DNA of 55,265 nt from Symbiodinium natans (lineage: Eukaryota > Sar > Dinophyceae > Suessiales > Symbiodiniaceae), in assembly GCA_905221605.1 (NCBI GenBank), contig CAJNDS010000022.1, positions 197,501 to 252,765 on the forward strand, read 5' to 3'. A program made the translations under genes and the position numbers. Below are positions 35,725-46,700 of the stretch, in pieces. Below the pieces are notes generated by a model, which was not told the DNA's origin, did not search any database, and was given only the letters and a program-made list of their open reading frames with translations. Within the stretch, counting starts at the first letter, position 1. Every line of letters begins with the position of its first letter.

Positions 35725-37734
35725 GTGGCTCCGGCATTTGGCTGCCACTAGGTGGTGACTGGGAGCGAGCCACCGCCTTGACAGTCTATGTGGCGTTGGG
35801 CATCAGCCAGCACGTGGACACACGTGGAATTGAGCGTGCACCTGTCTCAGGACTGGCCCACTGGTGTGAAGGCATGCTTCCCAGCGGCTGCGAAAGGGGT
35901 GTTTGAAGTTTACACACATGACTGTTTGAGACCCTGGCAATAATAGCAATCATCCTCTCTTGGAGTGAGGTGGCCCTCTACTTGATCGGACTGCTCTACT
36001 GCTTTCTGGGAGTGGCCATCATTGCCGATGTGCCCGATCTGCACCACAGTGTGGGGGAGGGATGGTGAGACGAAGTTGCGGAGCCTACCTAGCTGATCGG
36101 AATACAACTGGAGTGACCCCTCTCAGACGACAAGTGTGTGGGGGTGGACAGTAGCAGTGGCCTTTACTCGAACTTTGTAGAAGCTGGAGTACGATGCACG
36201 ATGCGAACCCGTTTCGGTGCATTTTGGCAGGTTTTCATGGCCTCCATCGAGAAAGTCACATCAGTGAAGAAGCAGATCACAAACAAGGATACAGGCAAAA
36301 AGACTACCGTGAAGGCATCCAAGTCAAGTGCCTGTTCAGTGCGGGCAGAATCGCAGGAACCTGAGCAGTCGGGTGGAGTGCGCATACGGACAGGTATGGA
36401 ATGACACGGTGGCCAACTTGACGCTCATGGCTTTGGGCTCTAGTGCTCCTGAAATCTTGTGACGCCCTGAGTGCTACGCTGCTGCTACGTTGCTTTCGGT
36501 GATTTCCACAGGCTAACACCTGCATGTGCGATTGGCACGCAAGAATTCGTTTCACTTGGCAGCTCGAGGTTGAGCATCATTGAGCTGGCAGGCCTGTCCT
36601 TTCGGATGTGGCAGTCCTGGAGGAAGTGGCAAATGTACAATATGCTTTTCAGTGCGAGGTGCAAACTTCTACTCTGGGTCTCTTGGTGCGTCTACTATCG
36701 CCACTGGCTTGGTCCGCAATGTGGCATGCAACTTGTTTACCGACTGGCCCCACATCCCGTTAAATTCTGTGCCCGAGGTTGGCAGTGCTGCCTTTAACCT
36801 TCTCGGCATCACTGCTGTGTCTTGGCTGGCATCGAAGCAAGCTTTTTGCAATTGCTGCAGGGAGCTTCCCGTTTGCATCCCCGTGTCCTCCTTGATGTCA
36901 ACATCGTGGCAGTCAGAATTGCGTCAATCTTGCGAGGTCTGCATCGCAGCCCTTCCGGACGGCGAGATCAAGTTGATCAAAGTGCCTCGGAACGTTGCAT
37001 GATGCTGATGCCGTTCTGTGCAAGCATGGGCACGCTTGGAGCAGATGCGGGGCGCGACTCCAGGACCGGAAAGTGTTCGCCATCACCGGCACTTTCTCCG
37101 TATTTGCTTACTTGCGCTGCGCTCAGAGTGTCAGAAGCTGCGGGAGCAGGCTTGTGGCTTCCAAAAGCATGGAACCGCGGACCCGAGACTCCAAAAAGAC
37201 CAGAGAATTGGGGCTACAGCATGACATGATTCCATGAATTCTGGTTCAGCTGGCTGGATATCCAGTGGTTACTTCCGCCTGAGGTGGCTCCTCATTATCC
37301 TCATGGCCTTCTCACAGGCACCTAGGGTATCATTGTTGAGAGGTCATTGTTAAATTTGTTAAGTACTCATTTGGGATTATTTGGGTACGGAAGAGTAAGA
37401 CAGACCAGTGCAGACAGCAGAGGAGCTCTTTCGGCATCTGTTGCAGGACATGGTTGACCCTTGGGAAGGGGTCGTGACTTTTCTCTTCTTCCCCCTACTG
37501 GTGGTTCTCTCGTCCATGCCTTAGTTGCACAATGCTGCGCATGCTGTGTCGGTCTTTCCTGTGACAGACGCCAATCAAAGCCGTGATCATTGGTTGAGCT
37601 CGTGAATATGTTGTAGCCGTAGGCATTTGGAGATGCAGTGGCAGCATGTAATCATGTCCGTTTGTCAGGTACATGGCAGATATCGGTGTGTTCGGCAAGA
37701 CTCGCGAACCCAGCAGTCACATTGTTTGGTCAGA
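35725..37734 (+). CDS. NCX exons: N-terminal membrane domain and alpha-1 repeat
   Basis: Exons (donor): 35725-35774 (GC), 35970-36029 (GT), 36231-36314 (GC), 36394-36458 (GT), 36569-36591 (GC), 36659-36699 (GC), 36778-36816 (GT), 36937-36981 (GT), 37064-37113 (GC), 37284-37317 (GC), 37447-37511 (GT), 37669 to about 37698. Products in order include [140 protein letters not shown] and [10 protein letters not shown]. Every join from the first to the twelfth exon keeps phase, and each aligns with NCX without gaps of note. The end of the last exon is uncertain (GA donor at 37699 or GC donor at 37735). Confidence 0.85.
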
Positions 37735-40700
37735 GGCACGATGTTTTTAATGTCCATGGCCCACGCGAACTCACAAAGAGCAAGGTTGCTGCTACAAGGT
37801 AGGAATCAGGATCCAAGTTTGTGCGACTTAGTTGATGCGGAGGCTACACCGGAGCAGCTGGCTGAACTCATGATGCAAGTGCGGCGCGATTTTGGCGGTG
37901 CCTCGCCTAGCTCCAGATGATAGGCATGCGGCATGCGTAAATTCCAGTGACAAGACTTTGATCTACCGTACCCGAACCTGGGCCCCTCTTCTCTTCTGGG
38001 TCTGCTTTGCTGCCTCAGTCTTTCAACCCACAGTTGAATTTGCTGTTGGACATGTCGTTTGTTGAGCATTGTCAAATGGTCCCTGGTCGCTGAGATAATC
38101 TGAACCAAGAGCAGGCGGGCTGAGCGTTGGTTTGCCATGGCCAAGCTTGCGAAAGGGAATCTCTGTCACTGTACTGAGTTTAACTTACCACAAAGCCTCA
38201 GAGAAAAATGGCCGGGAGGGGAAGGGGGGAAGAGGGTGTGCATGCACACACTGCCAAACATGAGCCAGCTCTTTTAGCGTGCCAGGTCCTGGCAGCCCTG
38301 CACTACGAGAGCCACAAGCGGCGCAGCCGCGCCCAGTGCGCCGCGAGATTGGGTCCAATAGTACAGCACATGTCATTGTCACGACGAGAACGAGCTGTCT
38401 TGCATGAGGTCTTTCAGAATGTAACGTGTTTAAAGTGGCTTGTTTGTTCCGGGCGCGGAATGGAAGACTAAGGCTGTTCATTGGTTGAGCCACTTCCGAA
38501 GCTGTGTTAGAGACAGAAGAAGTCTGTCGAATCCAGAGCTTGTTCGTTGTTCCGAGCCGCGGCATTCCCCCAGACAACTTCATCCAATCTATGAACGAAA
38601 CTCTGTATGCCGCGGCTAAAGAATGCTCAAAGTGTGTAAGTCTGGTCGGAGTGTGGAATATGTGATGCGGCGAGGAATGCCGGAAGTTAGATGCACTTTA
38701 ACCTGCAGACTTCTATGCATTACAACTGCTCCTGAATGCCAGGTATCGTGTTGCGGCTGTTAGAGACATCTCAGCGGGAAAGAAGGCGGACCGACTCCCG
38801 CAGTTGATTCAGGAGGCATTGCACTCGTGCATCTGTGTAGCTAGATGAGACACGGCGGGCGCAACGGGTCCCGTCATTGCGTTGGCCATGTGGAAGGGCC
38901 GCCACAAATCCAAATCCAGTTGATGATGAGATCACGTGCTGTGACCCGAGAATCTTTCTTGCAGGTTCTGGGTATCAACGACAAATTCCGAGAACAATTG
39001 GACACACTCTTAGATGCTCTAGCTGCTTTGTGTCAGGGTATGCAGGTGCACCTGAAATTAGTCCATGCACCTGTCGAATTTTGTGTGCCACGCTAAGGAA
39101 GCCACGAAGGCACTGGGCAGAATCACCAATGAGACGAACAGACCTGTCAAGGCCCATGGACAACAGGAAGAATTCCATAATCTGAAATGTCACTGCAATC
39201 ATAGTTCTTGTTGAGCCTCCAGGCCGGTCCGATTGTTGAGTTCCTCTCGTCCCAGTACTCAGCGCAGGGCCCAGTTGTGTGGGTTGAACCACTGGCAATG
39301 AACTCTGACTGAGTTTAGTGCATGGACATTCGTCTTTCGATGACGCTTCTCGACTTTGGATTTGAAGGCCTTTGCAAAGGCGCCCTTGATGCCAGGTCCT
39401 TGAGAGTGTCGGCACTGCGAAGTTTGGCTTAACCCGCTCGGGCGACTGTAACGTTCCTGTGACAGTGACCTTGCCACCCTGATGTCAAGTGGCTAATCAA
39501 GCTGGGATGAAGAATGCATCCCTTTGCTAAGTATGAACGCTTGGAGGTACTCTGGCGCACTCGATGTGGCAGTGCCCAAGCCGGGAAAGACTTCAAAATG
39601 CAGGCAGCGAGGGGCTGTAGATAGGTGCAAGAGAGGTTGCTGGTATCCGGTACATTCATGCGCTTAGGAGAGCGTAGGCAAGCGTGTTCTCTGTAAATCT
39701 TGTTTGTGTGCCTATGTAGGGCCGGGGCGCTGAAGAAGCTTGCGAAAGTCTTTGCATGTGAGGGGTCCTTGCCTTGCTCTGTAACGACACACCATGTTGA
39801 CGAGGAGGGTAACATCCTCTTCGAAGAAGGTGAGACTGAAAAGGCGCGCTTTGGTGGGCATCCTGCTTCTCCCGATCCGTTCTTTGCATGATTCATTTTT
39901 CAGCTGGGCATCAAACCCTTTGTGTCGACAGTAGAAATTGATATGTTTGTCATTTCGGCTTGCAGGAGGCCGTCGCATGGCTCTGATGAGGGTGACTAAG
40001 TTGTAGGTGTATCTTCTCAGTGCGGTCACCTGGTGTACATGTATAGCTTGTGAATGTGACTGCAGTTGGAGGATGTAGGTGCTGCGTTCCCCGCCATGAG
40101 TGCTGTCAGCACATGCCAGGACGGGTATATCAGGACCGAGCAAGATCTAGCCCTGCAGGGATTCGCGGTTCTCGAATTGGGTCGCGACCTGCAAAGCTTG
40201 GAGGCTTGCCAGAGGGATGCTGGATCTCTGCGTCGTCGCTTGCAGAGTCCTCCAGAAGAGCTTCTGGATGCTTTCCTCGGAAGGCGAGGGTCGGCGCGTA
40301 TCTGTGAAATCCCCTTTGACGAAGTATCAAACCGGCGCCTACGCCTTGAGAACTTGCGGGACCTGAATAGAGCAGTCCGCGATGCAGTGGACTCCATCGG
40401 TGCACAGGGCAACCGGCTGAACCAATTGGGTTGCTTTTTGCATGAAACAGGCAACTGGGATGGTCGATCTGCCCCACCTTTGCAAGAGTCTGACGTGGAG
40501 CGATGGCTTCCGTGCCTACTGGCTGAACAGCTGACCGCAATTTTGGCGGTGGGTCCTTCATCAGTGGATGTTGAACTGCGGTGTCTCGGAAGAGAACTAG
40601 GCGTAGTAGAAGTTGAGGAGGAAGGGGCCCATGAAGGGGCCCACGACACCGATGCCGCAGACAATGCAGAGGAAGACAGCCAGGAAGAGGAGGATGCGAA

Positions 40701-43700
40701 GCCACCGGTGCGACTTGTGAGTAGAGAGTTCGCTGTAAAGCCACATCGCTTCACTTTGCCTTGTGGCAAGCTGTTGCTCATACGGTCCAACCTAGTTTGG
40801 CAGACGGTTGCGGGCGATGCAGGTGACTTCGTGGTTTCCTGGCTGTTCGGAAGCAAGCCAAGGACGGACTGGACAGCACTGAATCAGCCTCGGGAGCATG
40901 GCAGCTGTGTTCCTGGTATTCTTCAGCTACAAGCTTGGCTGAGCAAGCGTCTCGAGCAGCGCAGGGAAAGTGTGAAGCAGTCTAAAATCTCTCACGTCTC
41001 GGAATGGCGGGTCATGGTCCCATACGTGTACAAGCTGAAGGCTCCTCGTGCTCCAGGTGCTCCAGGCTCCGGGGCTGCTCGATTGGAGGCCTTCTCCAAG
41101 GGTGATGTCATTTTGGGTAGCCTGGAGACAGTTGACAACAACCTCTGGCTTAGAACTCAGTCGGGACAGGCAGATGCACAGGGTTTGCCAGTCACAGGGT
41201 ATGTGGCGATGGAGGCGGATGATGCTACGGAGCAAGTCGTCCGACCGACGAGCTTCTTGCCTGCTTGGCAAGCCTTATGCGCCCAAATGCCCACAGGCTC
41301 AGGCCACCAAACTGTTGTTCGAGCCGCTTCCTGCAAATTTGCCACTACTCACCAGGTTCGACACTTCTGGCCTCCACACCTCGCCGGAGCCGACTTTTGT
41401 GTTGAGGTGCCTCTTGCCAGGTGGGATCACACTCCGTACTATTCAGAGGACGGAAGTGAAGGTGACAAGGCGCTTTGCAAGCATGGCGCATTCATGGACG
41501 GGGCAGACCTTTTTGACAACAAGCGCTTCCAGATTTCGCCGGCAGAAGTCATATCCATGGATCCACAGCAGAGGATGGCACTGGAGTGTTCAGAGGAGGT
41601 CTTCTACAACATGGGCCTCACCCGCGAGATGTTGAACAGATCAACCTCGGGAGTTTATGTCGGTGCAGGAATGCATGAGTGGCCTTGCACGCCAAACTGC
41701 GCTAGAGATCCGGCTGCTGACATGTACGGATGCACCGGTGGCAGCACGGCAATCCATTCGAATCGCATTTCCTTCAACCTGGGTCTGATGGGACCTTCCC
41801 TGACAGTCATTTGTGAGGGCGCCTCTTCTCTGCTGACTCTGGAACGTGGTTTCGTGTCTTTAGACCCGCAGAAGTCAGACAATGTTCGCGCTTTGTGCAT
41901 GGGCGTCTCCACAATGCTTTTGCCAGTGACGTGGATCGCCTTGTCTCAAAGCGGGGTGATGTGGCAGGGAGGGTTTCATGGACGCTGTAAGGCCTTCGCA
42001 CATGAAGCAGCAGGCTATATTCGGGGAGAGGGCTGTGGTTGTGTTGTGCTGGAGGCCCTTGACAAGGAGGGTTCAGGGGGCAATATGGGAGTCCTGCAAA
42101 GTGCCTGCTCCAAGCACCAGCCAGCGGCTGCGAGCCTCCACGCCCCGAGTGGCCCTGCAGAGCAGTCGCTCGTTTCAGAGACGCTGGGCAGTGCAAAGCT
42201 GGATCCGACCTCTGTGGCTGCACTCGACTGCAATGCAGAAGGACGTCAGCTGTGTGATGCAATCGAGATAGCAGCTGTCTCAACTATCCTGTGTCCGGCT
42301 GACAGCCACGAAGACTCGCAGATTCGCTCGCTGCCCCTGTTGTCATGCAAAGCTGCTCAGGCACATTGCCTCGAAGCTGCCGGCATTTGTGCACTCCTTC
42401 GCGTTCTGCTGAGCACACACACTTGTTGCCACGCGGCACCCATCCAGCATTTGTATGTGTTGAATCCAATCATCGAATCTTCCAACGACTTTAACGACTT
42501 CCAATGTCTCCTGCCAACAGAGATAGCCAGATCCCCACGTCGAGACTCAATTGTGGGCATCAAAGGCCACAGCATCACTGGAACCATGGGCATGGTGCTA
42601 ACCTCGATCTCGCACCAGAAAGCAGTAGAGGTAGAAGAGACTTCTCCCACCCAGTCATTGCCATTTTGGCCAGCCGGGACTGTCTCCTTGCCTGCTCATG
42701 CTCACCCGCAGAGGGGGTACGATCTCATCGGTTCATGGGATGGCTGGCAGACAACTGTTCCCATGGTGCGGCAAGGTACGCCTGGCTGCCAGCATGTTTG
42801 GGCAGCGGATGTACCTTTAGATGCCGGAGGGCTCGTGAGCTTCCAAATCTTGCTTGATGGAGATCCAGAGAAGGTCCTCCATCCTGGCTGTGTGGCTGCG
42901 GGACCCAACACACGGGTCCTAGGACCACATCCCTCGAATCAGCTGGGCCGCAACGTATCTTGGTGCATTGCAGTGCCTCGGGCTCAGAGCGCCCAGGGCA
43001 CCTGCTATGTTGAGCTTCACATTTCAGGCTCCTGGCGTGCGGTATCATGGCCAGTTCGCACCAGGCCGTAGGGAAGAGTTGACTTGCTGAACAGAAGCCG
43101 TACCAAGCAGGAGAAAGAAGCGTTGCAGACTCGTATGTGTTGATGATGAGAAGTACTTGAAGTTCGCAAGTAGGTGGATCAGCACCGAGGCATCACTCCA
43201 CCACCCCGTCATTGATGCTTCTGCACATGCATGCAACACTTGTGCGAGGTGATTGAAGTTGAAATCATTGACGATGATCTGTATGAAGATGATCAGGATG
43301 CTACTCTGGGCCTGTGAAGTACATAGCTCAAGGTAGCTCAAGTGAAGCCTCCTTGAGAGACAGAATGTTTTAGTTAGTGCTGCATTTTTCTTTTGCGTTC
43401 CAGGAGTTCTACATGGAGATCTGCTCAGCGGTGGCCACCGGCAACGCGGAAGCCAGTATCGGCGAGAAGAAGGAAGCAACTGTAGTCATCCCTGCAAGTT
43501 TGCAGACATCAATCGAAGCTCATCCCCATGCCTCGATCTACTCATCCTTCAATCCCGCGCCTGCCCACGACCGCATGATTCACTTGAGCTTGTTACTTTC
43601 TCGATCTCGCCTCTGCCAGGTGATTGTCGATGATGACCTTCCAGGCATCATTGGTTTTGTGAACGAAGAGATCAAAGTAGAGGACCCGGTTGTGGATGAA

Positions 43701-46700
43701 GGGAAGGATTACAAGCGTCCAGGGGGTCCTAAAACTTTGCTCTTGCTTTCAAGTTGGTGTTTGTGTGGCTACATCGTCATTCGCATACAACCGGTGAATT
43801 TGCTAGGAGAGCCCGCAGAAACAACAAGTTGAGATCAAGATCCGACGGAAGATGGGTGCCTCAGGACCTCTCACATGGCTGTCCCTAAACACAGCAACAA
43901 CATGCCGCACTGAGTTGCGAGCCTTCCTTCTTAGCTGCTCCATGAGAATGTCCCGACAGGAGCTGTCACGTGCAAATACAGAACCGAAGATGCATCCGCT
44001 TGGCACCCAAAGCATGGGCAGCGTGACATGACGCAACAGCTCCAGAAAACTCTCCCGAGGCCAAAGCAGGACCTGACTACTCGAAGTTGGAGGGCGAGTT
44101 GGAGTTTGCTGCAGGCCCTCCTTGCTACAAGTTGGTCTGACGTTTTACAGACAGTAGGCTCCCTCGCAAGTCGATTTCAGCTGTCTGAACTTTTGTGTGA
44201 TCTGTAGCGTGAGCGAGAAAACTTCAATTGCCGTGGTCATCGCTATTGCTGCCTGCTTCTGCCACGGCTGCTGAAGGACAGATGGAGGCCTCACTTTACG
44301 ACAGCCTGGCCTGTCTTCAGTGTAATCAGAGGAAGACAGTTGCTTAAATGTGTTCCGGTTGTGGGGGAGTTCAAAAACCGCCCTTGGGCTATAGTGGGTT
44401 GCCTGACAGACCCATGCCAGGTAGACATTATGCCAAAGGGACGCTATGAAAGCACGGAGAAGTCCGGCTCTTGGAGGAACCGTCTCAGACCCTGGATGAT
44501 GTGGCTGGTTGTGATGAGTCGTAGAGGCCGCAGGGCCGAGGGTACGGGCAGTGAGTCATGTAAACGGTTCGAGAGTGGCCCATCTCCTTCGGCCCTCGAT
44601 ATGACTTGACGGTATGACCGCATCACGGACGCTATTTCCTTGCAATGTCTGCATGGGGGCTCTGCAACTGGTGTTGAAGTGTGCTGTGTCGAGAGGCATG
44701 CCGCTACCTGTCACGCAATGGTGTATGTACTGCCTTGTTCAGCGAGCAAGCTCAACACCTGAGGTTCAGGGTGATCCTGGAAGAGCCCTCTGGAGGCCGA
44801 GATGAGCAGATCGGAGTTCAGCAGTCCTTGGCGGTCCTGGTGAGCAGCAGCCTGTTCTTCGCACACTTCGTCTCACAGACTTAAGGTCTCGTGTCGTCAT
44901 GCAACATGCGAGCTGCAACAGGAGTTCGCTTTGACTCAAGCACGGATGGTGGTAGCGAGTCCTGCGTGTGCACCGCCAGCTGCCAAGCTCAGGGCCATTT
45001 GTAGACAACACCCACTCGCATTTACACTTTGGTACTTGTAGTAAACTAAGAACAAGAGGTGCAGAAGTTGAGTTCAAGTGAAGTGCCCGCCAAGGGCTTC
45101 GCAGGGCATCCTTGGACCCCAATGCGTGTGCAAGTGCAAGTGCAAGTCCGAGTGTGTGTGTGTGTGTGCAAGTGTACGTGCCAGTGTACGGTGCCAGTGC
45201 AAGCGTAAGTGTAAGTGTATGTGTAAAAGTGTGTGTGTGTGTGTGTGTGTGTGTCTGTCTGTGTGGGTGTGTGTGTGTGTGTGTGTGTGTGTGCATACCT
45301 GGGCGTGTGCACGTGCGCGTATGCGCATGTGCACGTGCATGTGCGTGTGAGATGTATGTATGTGTGTGTGTGTGTGTCTTTGTCTGTCCTTCGGTGCGTC
45401 TTTGTGCGCGTGCACGCGCACGTGGGTGGGTGGATGGGTGGGTGGGTGGGTGGGTGGCCTGCCAAGTGGCACTGGTTGTACTCAGGTGTGGATCTTGGCC
45501 GATGTGTCGCACAAGCCCTTTATGGACAAGGACGGGCTTGACACCTGCAAGTTATGCTTTGCCATCACTTGGCACTTTTCTTCATACCCAACCGTGTGAA
45601 CTAGCAACTTAAACAGGAGCTCGGGCTGTTTTGCATAATTATTTCCCGCTGTGCTTCCTGCAGATTGTGTCAACATTGTCCCCAAACTGGGACGAAGTAT
45701 CTCTGGGCAATGCGGCCTCTATCTCAGAGCACTTGAGCATTCCATGAGCATGCGAGTTCGTGATGTGCTTTTTCATATCACTGCTTGTTTTGGAGAGACC
45801 CGTAACATGGTCCAGCTTGCTGAGAGATCTGATTTCTCCTCTTTCAGTAGCCAAGGCCTGGTTGGACCAGTTCTTTCAAGCGCTCTACTGCTGGGCACTC
45901 TGTGAGAGATCTCTTGACCGAGGGAGTTCTCTTTATCCGTTTAAATATGTCTTTGTGCCCACATGCAAGGGTGAATCAGAGATAAGAAGCAACAACAAGC
46001 CAGTGTTAGAAGGTAATAAGGCGCCTTCCTTACAATATGTTTTTGGATATGTTGTGATGTGTGTGTGTGTGCAACCCTGTATCAAAGGGCAGTATCCAAA
46101 TTTTGACTGCAATGGTGAGAGCACGCATGTGGAAAAGCGAATCTGGGGTCATGCCAGCCCGGAGTGTTCCTGTCAAGGTTTAAGAGCTGGCATCTGAAGA
46201 GTATGACTGTTAAAAACCTGGCAGTGAACCTCCGACGAAACTCCAGTAACAGTTTTGAAGCGCGGACCTTAGACAATGTGCGAACTGAGGGTCTGATCGG
46301 TCTGTATGCAAGTGCGATTGCGGCGTTCCATGGGGTGAGTTTGTTTATGTTTCCTTGGTGGCCGTTCCGCTGCTACTAAGGTGGGGGTCTGAGTCTGTTT
46401 CGCTCCGGCTTGATGTTTGAGTCCGCTGTTATACCAGAGATTCACCAATGATTGACCCTCGTGGTTTCAACAAGTGTGTGTGTGTGTGTGTGTTTTGTGG
46501 TTTCTGTCTTTTATTGAGAAGCTTCATGAAGTTTCGCATGGAGTCCTTGACCGCTGGCTTGCAAAGCCTGCAATTCATTGATAGGAGAGGTTGGAAAGAG
46601 AGAGCGTGTGTTCATTTCATTTACTTCGCTCGAATGTCGGATTCCTTGGGAGTTTCCGACAAACAAGTTGGAATGTAGGTGGTGGTGACAAAGAGGAACA

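Noticed and set aside
39903-39942. Segment reading [13 protein letters not shown] after TTTTTCAG as an exchanger exon
   Set aside because: The direct join 39843 to 43249 already completes the Calx-beta strand in phase; adding this segment breaks the consensus spacing.
39951-39965. CATTTCGGCTTGCAG as a relict spliced leader upstream of the nested gene
   Set aside because: Too many differences from CATTTTGGCTCAAG and no matching 5' half of the leader.
40066-40095. TTG at 40066 as the start of the ketosynthase-like gene
   Set aside because: Non-ATG start; the first in-frame ATG at 40096 has a better context. The preceding CTGCAG may instead be a trans-splice acceptor.
40130-40856. Minus-strand frames of 204 and 276 codons at the 5' end of the ketosynthase-like gene
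   Set aside because: Shadows of the plus frame, which carries recognisable ketosynthase motifs further on.
44766-45512. Minus-strand His/Thr-rich frames of up to 248 codons
   Set aside because: They are translations of the TG/CA simple repeat in the exchanger locus.
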